Assembly (NCBI GenBank): GCA_002633005.1
Contig: NMRA01000222.1
Location: 523,635 to 587,634, forward strand
Direction of reading: 5' to 3'
DNA: 64,000 nt
Source: Phoronis australis
Lineage: Eukaryota > Phoronida > Phoronidae
Of the stretch, positions 22,501 through 32,414 are shown in pieces. Every line of letters begins with the position of its first letter. The first letter of the stretch is position 1. The position numbers and the translations under genes are program-made. The notes beneath the pieces are model-generated. The model worked only from the letters and a program-made list of their open reading frames with translations, made no database searches and had not been told where the DNA came from.

Positions 22501-25178
22501 TTGCTGGGACCCAGAATCACGGTACTGGCAATCAATGTAATATGGCCAAGACATGGGATGGTGTCACCGCTGTGCAAGATGTAGGATTTTGAGCAAGTCT
22601 GGAGGCTGGCCATACATCTGTTTGAAAGTACGAAGTGGTTGTGTGGCGCCTGAAGCACCAGAATCTATCTTCAATCGCAGTAGTGTGGCTGGTTGAAGAG
22701 AGCTTATTTATTTGGTAATTTGTTATTTAGGATGGTATATGCTCCATCTCGTGTTATACTGTCTAGGCATTTGGTGCCAGTAACCAAATAGAAATGCCGC
22801 AACGCCAGTGTCTTCAATAGCATCGATGTTTTTGTGAGATTTCTGTCGGTGTGAGTCGTGGTTCTGATCAGACCGGTTTCTTAATTTGCTGCGTCGTCCA
22901 CGGGAAGAATGACGTCTATGCTGTTGCTGCTGCTGCTGTTGTGCTTTGCGTTTCTTCCACCAGCAAGCTGCCCTGTGCCCTTTGAATCCTCATGACTCAC
23001 ACGTGTCGCAGTAGGCTGGGCACTATCTGGGCTTGTGGTCCAGCCCGCAATTTCTTCAGTATCGTTTCCGGCTTTTCCTGGTCACGCCATGGATCTTTTC
23101 GGGTGGCGCGGCCCATCTGCTGCAACTGATTGTTGCCGGCGCTCATGGCTTCGTATTTCCGACCCTTAACTAGTATATCGGATAGTTTGGCACCTTTCGG
23201 TTTTCCATACAACTCGGAGCGGAAGGCATCGTACGGGGTACTTGCAATGATCATTTCCAACACATGTTCACTAAGTTCTTCATCCAAAAAATCACGTCAG
23301 ACAAGGGCGCATCGCTGCTTTAATTTGTTCGGCTCCCGGTATGTGCACAATAATTAGTTTCTTCAGTCTTCCAAAGTCCTTATTAGTTTCACAACATTGG
23401 TCTCAGGAATAACACGGATAAATGTGTTTTACCGCTGCCACCATGAAGTATCATTTGGCCGGTTAGAGGCAATAATGAAGACACCAGGTTTAGAACAGCA
23501 GGTTTATATTTGAAGACTAAGCACTGAGAGGATTAGTTCCTTCACAGCAATTAATACGCTGCAACAATTTGTCAGTTCTCATTTCTGTTTCATATTGTCC
23601 AGTTGCAAACTGTGCTACTAGACTCAATAGTTGTTGCACTTCCCTAAAACATTCTTCCCACCCCACCCCGGGATCGAATTGCAGGCTGCTTGGGTGGGCC
23701 CATTGCACTGATCACCTTCAACCATTTTGATGCTCTCTAAATATATATAGTTAGAACCAAGCTGAGAAGCTAGAGACCTGACACAAGTAGCTAGCAGTGT
23801 GGCCCAGTGGGACTTGAACCCACCACCTTCTGTAAAGGAAGTGGACACTTAAAGGCTGAGCACAAGGGCACACTGCCTTATCTCTGTTCAACCTTTCAGT
23901 CAATTTTGTTCCTTGTTGTTTTTGCTTGTATTCTAAAATTTCGCTAGTCTTTTCTATCATGTGTACTGTTCTTTATAGTCTTATCTTTTTTCATAGTATA
24001 TCTTGTGTTGTGACATTCTAGTAAGGACTCTATGTTTGTTCACGCCTCCGAGATTTTTCCCTTCTGCTCATCTTACAGTGTATATGGATCTATTGTAGCT
24101 TTTATTCACATCTTAATAAGTGCCATTTTTCAGCCACATGTTTGTAGTTGTACTTTGCAACATTGCTCGAAGCATAACTCAGGCAAAATATATTCCTAGT
24201 ATTATCTGATGGCTTCTACAACTACCAAACGTATTAAAAATTATATGTCCCTGTGAGATCACGGGATTAACTTTTATGGGACGCGTGATTTTGGCTAGAT
24301 TTTTGCAAGGTCATAGCATTACTGAAATCTACCTTGTTGAAGCGATATGTTAAATCTGGTCGTGGTGAAATAACATAAAAACATACCTTCGACAAAGAAT
24401 GAAATGTGATAAACAAAAACGGATGATAATAGAAAATAGTAGTTAAAAGCATTGATAAAAGCACAACCTTTGGCTGATATTTTTTGTTTCCTAACTTAAG
24501 CATGTATCGCCAGGGCAACTTCCCATGTGTAGCGTAATCCTGGCTAAAGCTGATTCCCTTACGCTAGCTGATAACCGTTCGAAACACGGGTCCCAGCTAG
24601 TTACTATAACTTGTAGTTTCGAACTTACATATTCTGGCTTCGTCCATTCACTCAGATTGTTCAAGGCATATGCAACTTCTCCTTGGGCAAAGCCAATCTC
24701 AAATAGGAGCGACTCTTGTTGATGCTGAAATTACAAATGTAAACATTCAACGTTTCTACGTGCGATTTTCAGTTGTTTTTTTGCCTGCTTTTCTATCTGC
24801 ATCAACTTTAAGCTACATATCGTGATGTGTGAATGGCTGAAAATCAAATTAGTTTCCTTTCACTCTAATATTTCAATTACTTGTAAGAACATCAAAACTA
24901 TCAGTGACCCACGAAAACGCTCTCAAAATTTATTTGACTTGACCAACCCTTGAATTGAATTAAACATGGTACATGTATGCATTGCTTGTGAACTGAATTG
25001 AATATCAAACTTCTCCTTTTCGTATGGGAATCACCTTGTGCAAGTCCTTGTAAAGAGCATCAGCCATGTCTTGCTGACATTCACCGAGCATCTTGTGAAG
25101 CGCCCTCAGTTGTTGTTCTCTCCACTCAATGCGCCGAGTGCGACCCGTCTTGAACACAACCCGCATGTCATCGACAAG
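10433..25178 (-). CDS. Aldehyde dehydrogenase, ALDH3 family (12 exons, N-terminus incomplete)
   Basis: Oxidises aldehydes to acids with NAD(P)+. Coding exons in transcription order: 25178-25035, 24724-24629, 19041-18903, 17346-17261, 16877-16714, 16019-15890, 15459-15359, 14358-14229, 12876-12806, 12257-12142, 11323-11191, 10529-10433. All junctions keep frame and have AG/GT borders; they total 468 codons plus TAA, close to the usual 450-510. Visible in order: [22 protein letters not shown] (cofactor fold), [38 protein letters not shown] with the general-base Glu, [10 protein letters not shown] with the catalytic Cys, [36 protein letters not shown], then RYPPFSEKK and a basic C-terminus. There is no C-terminal membrane helix like that of ALDH3A2. 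The start is either Met-5 of the first listed exon or in an upstream exon I could not place. Confidence 0.93.
11426..11495. repeat. Three-copy 25-bp tandem repeat in the last ALDH3 intron side
   Basis: TGCCACATG recurs at 11428, 11453 and 11478, each followed by TGAACA or TAAACA. It lies just upstream (in transcription sense) of exon 11323-11191. Confidence 0.8.
12713..12760 (-). repeat. Partial tandem duplication of an ALDH3 exon end
   Basis: About 48 bp match the 3' half of exon 12876-12806 and its donor site (MAVSD.DEA.SYIND plus GT) with few changes. The copy lies about 90 bp downstream in the intron. It has no acceptor of its own and lacks the IFGPILP start, so it should be skipped or could act as a decoy donor. 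Confidence 0.85.
13200..13345 (-). mobile_element. hAT-like MITE copy inside ALDH3 intron
   Basis: On the minus strand this segment reads AACTGCCAAATGGTATCTGG, then GACATGGCCCCCTTA, ending near CTAAATCTGCCATTG. This matches the right half of the repeat at 33948-34108. A TGCGCGCACCCAG string at 13309 adjoins it and belongs to a second repeat family. Confidence 0.55.
15890..16019 (-). CDS. ALDH3 catalytic-cysteine exon
   Basis: Encodes [18 protein letters not shown], then [19 protein letters not shown]. The Cys of GQTC is the nucleophile of all active aldehyde dehydrogenases, and it is intact. Acceptor AG at 16020-16021 and donor GT at 15888-15889 (minus strand). The exon joins in phase to GGKS from the preceding exon (16877-16714). 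Confidence 0.93.
18210..18304. repeat. Three-copy 31-32-bp tandem repeat containing a palindrome
   Basis: The unit GTTC(G/T)TGGCGGACTATAGT starts at 18210, 18242 and 18273. Copies 1 and 3 include the 10-bp palindrome GACTATAGTC. It sits in the ALDH3 intron between exons 19041-18903 and 17346-17261. Confidence 0.8.
20214..20340 (-). repeat. 3' LTR (part) of the Gypsy relic
   Basis: Starts TGAAGTATTATTTGGCTGG on the plus strand and matches 23444 onward for about 120 bp with small indels; similarity then fades. The upper border is unclear. Confidence 0.6.
20596..20880 (-). pseudogene. C-terminal end of Gypsy Pol (integrase tail)
   Basis: Minus-strand pieces read [20 protein letters not shown], then (next frame) [14 protein letters not shown], then (third frame) [18 protein letters not shown] ending at a stop near 20596. 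GQxVRxxD...W..G.V and LRRNRRHLR are the signature of the integrase tail of Gypsy polyproteins. At least two frameshifts separate the pieces. Confidence 0.7.
21437..21694 (+). pseudogene. Possible fragment related to P2X7-intracellular-domain-like proteins
   Basis: The frame reads [19 protein letters not shown], then a Ser/Asp-rich stretch and [10 protein letters not shown]. Acidic YxFEP openings followed by WCxC occur in transposon-associated proteins with a P2X7 C-terminal-like zinc domain in marine invertebrates. The later cysteines of that domain are absent, so the match is weak. It lies on the opposite strand inside the Gypsy relic, where pol should be. Confidence 0.25.
21700..22740. other. 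Unassigned insert within the Gypsy relic
   Basis: No open frame with a recognised motif. The part at 22374-22445 matches 46992-47065, so at least some of it is repeated DNA rather than Gypsy sequence. Confidence 0.35.
22750..23290 (-). pseudogene. Gypsy Gag remnant with broken zinc knuckles
   Basis: Minus strand reads [20 protein letters not shown], then [17 protein letters not shown], which is the late part of Gag in Gypsy elements. After a frameshift near 23050 come CGLDHKPR[28 protein letters not shown], a double CCHC-like knuckle with two internal stops (TAG, TGA). A Gln tract from a CAG run follows (22920-22945). Gag packages the element RNA; this copy cannot. Confidence 0.7.
23444..23565 (-). 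repeat. 5' LTR (part) of the Gypsy relic
   Basis: Matches 20214-20340 and directly abuts the primer-binding site at 23432-23443. The remainder of the LTR, which should extend to higher coordinates, cannot be recognised. Confidence 0.6.
23798..23872 (-). tRNA. tRNA-like sequence (pseudogene or SINE head)
   Basis: On the minus strand GTGGGTTCAAGTCCCAC forms a T-arm with a good internal B box. It is preceded by a short stem-loop CTTC-CTTTACA-GAAG in the anticodon position and TGTGCTCAGCC in the D-arm position. The 3' end GGGCCAC pairs imperfectly with GTGCCCT. The loop would present UUA as anticodon, which no normal tRNA uses, and the A box is poor. A decayed tRNA or tRNA-derived SINE is likelier than a working gene. 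Confidence 0.35.
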
Positions 25179-25214
25179 CTAAATAACATAAGCACGAAAC
25201 GTATCAGTCTCCCA

Positions 25215-25345
25215 GTACATGCGCGCACTCAGCCAAACATATAGGGGTCTCTAACTTTTGGCATTGTGGACATTTTACTAACAAAAAATACTGGTGACTG
25301 AAAAAACGGGGAACCACGCTCGGAGCTATGAATTGTGCATTCTAG
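25215..25345 (+). mobile_element. Partial copy of the TGCGCGCA MITE
   Basis: ATGCGCGCACTCAGCC is followed by TCTAACTT, GTGGACATTTT-CTAACA, ACTGAAAAAACGGGG and ACCAC, in the same order as in the intact copy at 31616-31865. Only the left half is present. Confidence 0.55.
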
Positions 25346-25349
25346 GCTA

Positions 25350-26520
25350 AAAGTCAGAAAATTTGTCAGCAACCCAGTGCCAAAATCAATTGCCTGCTCG
25401 GACACAGACTAAAAGTCAAAAGCCAAAAAATTGACTTTTGGCCATAGACTCTCACTCCTGCTGTGTGAATCAGTTGTCAACTCAGTATCATCTATTCAAA
25501 GTTAACACATTAAGGCTTCTGTCGTCCTTCAAAGGAATTAGTATTGGTCAGGTGGGAAAATAAGGAGGTGACAATCGAGTCGTGGAATTCGTAGCAACTA
25601 CCAAGGTCAAGGAATTAAAGCTGTGTTTTGCCATGGCACATAAAATGGGGTATACATGTATGGACGCGTACAGAAACTAGTGGGACAGCCAGGTTAATGC
25701 TGTAGCTGCCTGGAGCAGAAGAAAAATGTGCAAGCCATCTCCTTGGTCGCAACCCATTGCGTCATATCAACCCCCTCCCCCGATCGATACCTATTTTGCG
25801 CCACCCTTGTCCTATCGTCCATTCGGCGATCTCTCTCATCTCGTCACCATTTTACCACCGTCGGTCGTTTACTACATTCATCACCAACTGTTGTCTAAGC
25901 CAAGTCACAAGTCGGTGCCGCCGCATACTGTTCCATTTTGTTTTCCTATTTGAGAATTGATGCGCAGACACTGCATATTTCTGCAATCCTTTTAACTTCA
26001 AATGTGGACATCTAACAAGCCTTGATACGTGATCGACTTATGTGTCATACTATTGTTGCTTGCTTATTGTGCCATTGGAACTAACATATGTGTGTCTTGA
26101 AATACTTAATGGAATAGAGTTGTGCTTTGTGCCTCCCATGACGATGGACCTATGACTGTATTGTGAAACCATCAGGTTGTTACAGACCGGTGATAATAGC
26201 TTTTGGTGCGTCGTTAGACTGAAGACTGGTCCGAGTTAATCCTTTATTAATCCCGACCGTACGTTCACAAGCCTACTCACACAAGGCGTCCGACGTAATG
26301 TCTGTTTTATGCTCCAGTCAGTGCCGCGAAGCCTTGACTTGTGATGAGTTTCTGAGACACTTTCAGCAACTGTTACACTCGTTGATTCAATAACCTAGAG
26401 TCTATAGCGGCTCTCTGCTGACTCTCGCTGTAACTGCTGATTCTCTTCACTGCAACTCTTTATTTGCTTAACTGTATTTTTCTTTCTTGTTAACTAACTA
26501 ATACAAACACGTGCTTGTGT
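25350..26520. other. Upstream flank of the ALDH3 gene, no exon placed
   Basis: This region should contain the ALDH3 promoter or first exon (minus strand), but I see no ATG-bearing exon that joins in phase to 25178. A Pro-rich open frame on the plus strand (25726-25953) looks spurious. Confidence 0.35.
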
Positions 26521-26540
26521 ACTTATAGCCTAATTCATTG

Positions 26541-26740
26541 TTCTAGAACTTTTCACCAGTTCAAGCACGTTCTAGAACTTTCCTGAATCTACCCAATCCT
26601 TCTACAAACATGTACTGGTCTCTAGAAAATTCCAGTCTGCATTAATCTCTGTCAAGCTAGAGTCTTCTAGAAAGTTCCACACTATAATGCAGTAAACAAA
26701 TTACATAATCACTCTTGACCTCAGTCTACTAGAAAGTTCC
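26541..26740. promoter_or_regulatory. Cluster of heat-shock-element-like sites
   Basis: Five sites match alternating TTC and GAA units spaced by two bases: 26541-26554 (TTCTAGAACTTTTC, one mismatch), 26570-26582 (TTCTAGAACTTTC, perfect three units), 26620-26632 (CTCTAGAAAATTC), 26665-26677 (TTCTAGAAAGTTC, perfect) and 26727-26739 (TACTAGAAAGTTC). Such arrays bind trimeric heat-shock factor. The last two lie in a 60-66-bp direct repeat, so part of the cluster arose by duplication. Whether it drives ALDH3 (starting about 1.4 kb away on the minus strand), a repeat, or nothing is unknown. Confidence 0.5.
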
Positions 26741-26780
26741 ACACTATTCTGTAGAAAACAAATTACATCGTCACTGTACT
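26655..26780. repeat. Two-copy direct repeat of about 60 bp
   Basis: CTAGAAAGTTCCACACTAT is followed by a short variable stretch and AACAAATTACAT..TCACT in both copies (about 26667 and 26729). Confidence 0.75.
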
Positions 26781-27013
26781 TAACTCAGGGGTCATGTCAA
26801 TCAAGCAGAACAACAAAACAAAACAATACAAATAAAAACAATGTCAGTCCATATTCTGACAGCCACTGCGAATAACGCTGCTTGACACTTGCTATCCTGA
26901 CAGTAGTTCATGTCACAGGCATGATTTTGACACATCACATAAACATGGCTCATCGCTTAATGAATTGTACATTGACCACTTGTAGTTTAGGCACTGAATG
27001 ACGGATTATTCTA

Positions 27014-27140
27014 AACTTCCTCAACCCCTTGGACTCCCACATCCCACAACTCCCTCGACCCACGACCCCTTCGACCCTCGACCCACCCTCCTCGACCCAT
27101 TACCCACCACCCCCTCGACCCACGACCCTCAACCCCCTCC
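27014..27140. repeat. C-rich minisatellite (CCCTCGACCCA-like units)
   Basis: About ten degenerate units around CCTCGACCCAC; the strand reads Pro/Thr/Ser-rich in every frame. Not coding. Confidence 0.8.
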
Positions 27141-29629
27141 ACCCAATATACACAAGATCGACTCGATCTAAACATAGAACAAGCGCTGACTTGCAGGACC
27201 ACCGCCAATGAGTTGGGCCGTATGCTCAGCTGACTTTTCCCTTTTTTGCAAATTAAGAGAGTCGATTTGGCAAGTTTGAAAGTCAGAAACAGATAAAAAC
27301 AACGCGACCAAATCAAATAAAATCAATGGTCTACCAACGTTACAAATGACGTTCCCGGCAGACTAGGTCTCGTCTGATCTTCAGTGAATGACAGATTCAA
27401 TCATTTTTGCAGAGAGTGCGAGGAATTAACAAAACTGTAATTTCATCAGTTTGAAAAACAAAAGGCCGCTAACTAAAACGTATTTCAACGTTATATGGAG
27501 TATATTGCACGGCCCAAAATTTTCAGGCGTCAGAGTTTAAATTGTGGCAACCGACATAGGCGTAGGGCCAGGGACAGTCGAGAAACGAAAGACTGTGAAA
27601 TACGGATAAGAGAGAGAAAATTCAAGAGAACATTTAACAACTTAGCATCAGTGTATGGTTTACCTTTTGAGGACCCTGGCCAGGACATTGTCGTTAGGAT
27701 TTCCGTTTTAGCAGCAAAGTCGCCTAAACATTCTTGAAAACGTGCACGAAATCAATCATACCATAGATAGTCTATGATCATACATATATTTCAAAAGATC
27801 GAGAAAATTTGTAAATCGAAGCTTTTGCGGAGCGTCCTAATTTACTGGATTATTAAATTCAATAAGACATTTTTGCAGATGCCCCTCTAGGGCAAGGGAT
27901 AACGGAAACAACTTTCGCTTTATTTTTTTTTCTCGAAACTGTATATTACTTGAGAACAATTGATGACCAGACACGTAACATCAATTTCCGCCCATTTCCT
28001 GATATTATATTTAGTGGCCTCGCCCTTGAAGGAGAACACTGATGACATTTAAGTGGCCACCCCTTTTGTGTTATTTTTGACAAATCATAAGGTGCCGCTC
28101 ACGGACAGAGGACCCAATGTTGGAATCGATTACCTCCTTTCCTGCTTTTTGTGAAATCGTGCAACCGGGTGTCATGTTGAAGAAGGTCGCTTCCTGCATC
28201 GTTTTGGGACCACACGACGGTGGGATGCACCGTCACTCTTTTCCAAGCTCAATGATGTTTACCCTTTCATCTTAGGTGTCCCATTTCAGACGGCACCCTT
28301 TCTCGGTGGAGCAGTTCGGAGTAAATGTCCCTTTGTCCCTATATTCATGTAAACCCGATACTGCCAAGTATTCAAGATGGAAGTTGAGATTCCAAATTCA
28401 TCAAAAGCACAAAACATTCGTGCACAGCACAGTTATTCGACCCAAACAAACAAAAATGTGAAAAAATACAGCAGGATTGCCGCCATCGAAAGGTTGGAAT
28501 TTTGAAGAACGCGAATTACACAAAAGTACTATTTCCGATGGTAAGTTATAAAACTGTTCTCCGTAGTATCACAGCAATAGTATCTCTTTAAGATGGTCAC
28601 TACAAGTACAGTGTACATGTATTAGTTGTTTGTAAGGAATTCCCACATGTGGAAAACACTGCTGTCCAAGTTACTATTTGCGATGAAAGGGTGTACTCAA
28701 AGAACTCTTGCAATCATAAACAAAGATTTCTGCGTTTTTGTGTCAGTGGAGTTCAAGTTTACCTCGTGAACCGTTATAGGTACCTCTGAAATGAGCAAAA
28801 ATACACGTTAATACGAATGCGTCATCTCGCATATTCCCCACGTTACCCGTCAAAAGTCTGCATGCATACATGTACATGCGGGAATTGCTTATAATATTAC
28901 GTTTGATAAACAAATTCGTTAGTTTTTGATTTACTTGTTTATGTATCTACAAAAATCGATAGATTCATAGATGATTTTTGACTATTAAAAGATAATCTTA
29001 TAAGAATTGATGATGTTTCAGTGAAATTAATTGCAGCCTGCAGTTGGAAAAACTCTATAATCCGATCCCCGAATAGTAAAGTACACGTTTAAACGATTTT
29101 TCATATCTAAATAATTTCAAAGCCATTGATGAAATTCGAACTCGCAAACCTTAGATAGAAAAAACGTTTTATAAATCCTTAAATGAATAAAATCAAACTC
29201 ATTGTCTTTGCACTTCCTCGGTGTTCTTAGTTTCCAGTAGTATTGAGCAATGAATTTTTGTTCATCAAAACTGAATTGATTGCTTGTCCTGATTCACCTG
29301 CACGTCATGACTGACGAACTCACGTTAAAAATAAGATGTAAAGCCATGCAGTAGGCCCGCGAAGAATCTCAGTGATCCACGGGAACTGAATTTGACCTCC
29401 AGGCCTTCAGGAAGTGTGTACATTTTTGAGCTACACTAATCCTTTTCCCCAAACACCAGGAACGGACTACCGGTCGTGTTTCAAATAGGCCTTTTGAAAC
29501 AGCCTCAAAGGTACGTTTATACCAGGGACTTCGGTACCTTACCTTTTCAAAAAAACTCCTTCAAAGAATGACCGTAATAAGTTTTCCCGAAATTTGATCG
29601 CAATAAAACAAATCTTGACCTTAGAGCCA
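27141..29629. other. Intergenic stretch, no recognised gene
   Basis: An Arg-rich 80-codon frame at 27495-27737 (plus) is the longest open stretch and matches nothing I know. No exon chain or repeat structure is evident. Confidence 0.35.
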
Positions 29630-30720
29630 GCGCAGACGGCCGGGTACGAGCTGTCTGCCTCAAGTGAATCACAGCTGAACGACCAGCAACTGGTAGACCG
29701 GCAGCCCAGAGCAATTAGCATAGATGAACGAGGTACCAACATCTGACCACGGGAGCATTTAAAGTCCACCTCAGTATGTACAGAAATGGACGTGTGCCGT
29801 TGTCTGCACTCTGGCTGTGACCCCTGGGGGTCTTTGTAATGAGCTAGACTAGATATTCGAGGTACCAACCAAAACTGATTTAAAACGAACAATAGTACCG
29901 CACTGAACACCAAATGACCCATGACAGACAAATTGCACTCTGGAATGGGTCCGGCAGAAATCAAAAAAGGACCCCCCCAAAATGAGCTAGCACATACATT
30001 GGAGGTACCACACAAAACCAATTCCATATGATTCAATACATGTCACAGATCACTAAATACCCTATGGCAGACAAATTACACTCTGGATTGTGCCCGGCAG
30101 AAACCCCCAAAAATCTCAACCACGGGTATGCCATAAAAAATTTAAGCTAGACTAGATTTTCGAAGTACGGGACAAAACTGATCTTAAACAAACAATAGTA
30201 CCACACTGAACTCCAAATGACCCATGACAGACAAATTGCACTCTGGAATGGGTCCAGCAGAAACCAAAAAAGGACCCCCCCCAAAAAAAAAATGAGCGAG
30301 CTTATACATTTGAGGTACCTCAAAAAACCAATTCCATGAGGTTTGATACATGTCACAGGTCACTAAATGCCCTATGACAGACAAAATACACTCTGGTTTG
30401 TGCCTGGAAGAAACCCTCAAAAATCTCAACCACAATATACGCTATCAAAACTTTGAGGTACATTAGATACCCGAGGTACCGGCTAAAACTGACTTAAAAC
30501 CAATAATCCACCAGATGACCCATGACAGACAACAAATTATGTTCTGGAAGGCGTTCGCCAGAAACTCAGTTACACCGTAAAAGAAGCTAGGTCATCGTTC
30601 GGGGTACCACACTAAACAATTCCATGTGATTCAAATAGATGTTTCTGGTTACCAAATACGCTATGACAGTTAAAACCCAGTGTGGGTTGTGCTCGCCAGC
30701 CTCAGAAATCTCAACTACCG
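29630..30720 (+). repeat. Left arm: A/B repeat array
   Basis: Type A monomer runs from GGTACC through CATGTCACAG.TCACTAAAT to ATCTCAACCAC. Type B monomer runs from GGTACC through ACAATAGTACC.CACTGAA to GGACCCCCCC and AATGAGC.AGC. They alternate A-B-A-B. Outermost monomers are more diverged. Open frames of up to 165 codons run through the arms only because the repeats lack stops in one frame. Confidence 0.8.
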
Positions 30721-31209
30721 GTCAGTAATTTTGAATATATACGACATATTAGATAATGAGCTTATACTTTTGCGTCTACTGAGCTCTCACACTGGATGTC
30801 AAATGGATGATTGCGGAGAGTAAGCCTGATAACAGTAAAACTTTGGGATACCAGGAACTGTCTAAAATCCACTCAGTGAAGTTTAAGAACGCAGATTGTG
30901 TAAAATATAAAACGCTATCAAAACTGCCAGCAGAAAGGATACGTCAGCGACAACACATGGCCCCTAAATTTACGCTTAATCGAGGAACCACGAAAATTAT
31001 TCCCAAGGAGCCCTTTCGTCTCATTGACTACTAAACAATACGTTGAAAGAAAAGTAACAGACGTGTTTTTAATAACCTTCTTTAATCAAAATAAACTACA
31101 TGAAATAGAGCAACGCTTTCAAACAGCATAGTAACCAAATCACTGTATCGACAAGAACATCAAGCTACATACTATATGTTTAATGTCAACAGTAGTTTCC
31201 TGTTAGTTT

Positions 31210-32239
31210 TTAATACGTTTCAATACCGTTACTGCTACTCCAGCTTGATTCGGGCTCGCTTGTTTCGTCATAGCCCATTTCCTTTACCTCTTGATCGGCT
31301 TGGTTTTCTTGTAAAAGACCAGCATCTTGAAAAAGGACATCAGGAACGGCAGATCCACAAAACCATTTGAGATTGTAGTATCCATCTTGTGCCTTCCAAC
31401 CGTAGGTAAGAGGATCCAAACCGTTTCCCGGATCGGCCGAATCCACTTGGCCTCAGAGCAAGGCAACATAATGGGCTCGTTTGAGTTTTTTCAATTGTGT
31501 CTTTCGGCAAGGAGGAAAAATGCGCAGTCTATCTTCTTGATGTTGGACATCGGAGAAATTTTTATTGACGAGGGACCAATTGTCTAAAAGCTGACGAACA
31601 AAAACATAAAACCCATGCGCGCACCCAGCCTCTAGTTTTGGGGGGCTCGAATTTCTGACCAAGTGGACCTTTTGCTAACAGAAAAGCTGGAGGACTAAAA
31701 AACGGGGTACCACCTTCAGTACTGTGAACTGTGCGTCTGCGCCTTTTTAGTGGACTTTTGTCTCGTTTTCACGGACTTTTTGTTTCTCAGAGGCGGACCT
31801 TTTTGCCCACTTCGCCAAATGGGGGGCTCCTTCGAGCCCCCCGAGCCCTCCTGGATGCGCGCATGAAATCTCACCATTTACTGTTTTTTGACGTGAAACT
31901 GGGCATTTTGGTTTAACACTATGAAAACATTTGAAATTATTTTCGTTGCTTTTATGAACTATATTTTATCAGTTACAGTTATTACCTTGTTCATTTTTCC
32001 GGTCGTCTCTATTAATTTCAGATATCCGCGCTTCATTGATATCTTTGACTCCTCCCTTCATTAAATAGGAGGCATATGTCTTCTTCTAACTTTCCTTCGT
32101 CTGGGACATCTACGTTTATTAACTCTGAGAAGAAGCTGATAAGTGTCCCAGATGAGTCTTTCATCAGGATTTCCAGAGGCCTCCCTTTCCCTTTCCTAAA
32201 CAGTGCTGCTGTGACGTCACACCCTGTCATTGCATTCAA
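31210..32239 (-). pseudogene. Decayed gene of a transposon-associated family (TGCD..GKGK protein)
   Basis: Minus-strand pieces read NAMTGCDVTAALFRKGKGRP, then VDVPDEGKLEEDICLLF; after a one-base shift VKDINEARISEIN; then FPPCRKTQLKKLKRAHYVAL-stop-GQVDSADPG and TYGWKAQDGYYNLKWFCGS. I recall the order TGCDttSaf.GKGK ... LPPt..aL..H..RA.yQa..W ... GW....dg...W from large uncharacterised proteins repeated in cnidarian and other marine genomes. The TGA at about 31447 replaces a usually conserved Trp. A MITE interrupts the gene at 31616-31865. No function is known to me. Confidence 0.5.
31616..31865. mobile_element. TGCGCGCA MITE nested in the foldback element
   Basis: About 250 bp with inverted ends: TGCGCGCACCCAGCCTC and GGGGGGCTCGAA at left, TTCGAGCCCCCC and CTCCTGGATGCGCGCA at right. 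Inner sequence includes AAAACGGGGTACCACC and CTTTTTAGTGGACTTTT. Partial relatives lie at 25215 and 13309, and possibly 55360. Confidence 0.7.
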
Positions 32240-32332
32240 TTTTCAGGCAATGCTGCAGCGAGACCCCTTGTTACCGAAACACATCGTTGTTTATATATTT
32301 ATTTGACTGTACTTCGGGAGCAAGTTTTCTGT

Positions 32333-32414
32333 TATACAGAATTTGTTGAATGCACGACACTTTATAAAGACCGTGAACAATGAAAAGTGTCGTGCATTCA
32401 ACAAATTCTGTATA
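32333..32414. repeat. Perfect 31-bp hairpin with 20-nt loop
   Basis: Left arm 32333-32363 begins TATACAGAATTTGTTGAATG; right arm 32384-32414 is its exact reverse complement. Loop is 32364-32383. Both sides continue into TATATATTTATTT-like runs. Size would suit a small-RNA precursor or a miniature palindromic insert; neither is demonstrated. Confidence 0.85.

Larger units (their letters stand above)
20214..23565 (-). mobile_element. Decayed Gypsy-type LTR retrotransposon in ALDH3 intron
   Basis: Two similar LTR ends (20214-20340 and 23444-23565) face the same way. Next to the second, reading minus, is TGGTGGCAGCGG (23443-23432), a typical primer-binding site directly after an LTR ending ..TACTTCA. 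Gag remnants follow (22.75-23.29 kb) and the extreme C-terminus of Pol precedes the other LTR (20.60-20.88 kb). Protease, reverse transcriptase, RNase H and most of integrase are missing, replaced by about 1.6 kb of other sequence. The element lies in the same orientation as the host gene. Confidence 0.75.

Noticed and set aside
24545-24605. Possible tRNA around GTTCGAAAC
   Set aside because: The T-loop-like word is not flanked by pairing stems of a cloverleaf and lies next to an ALDH3 exon.
25726-25960. Pro/Ser-rich plus-strand frames
   Set aside because: Two overlapping frames are open by composition; no splice support and antisense to the ALDH3 upstream region.
26178-26913. Possible solo LTR starting TGTTACAGACC around the heat-shock-element cluster
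   Set aside because: No matching target duplication and no convincing CA end were found.
29539-30036. 165-codon minus-strand frame
   Set aside because: It runs through the A/B repeat array; the similar frame at 33488-33763 comes from the inverted arm, so similarity reflects the repeat rather than a protein family.
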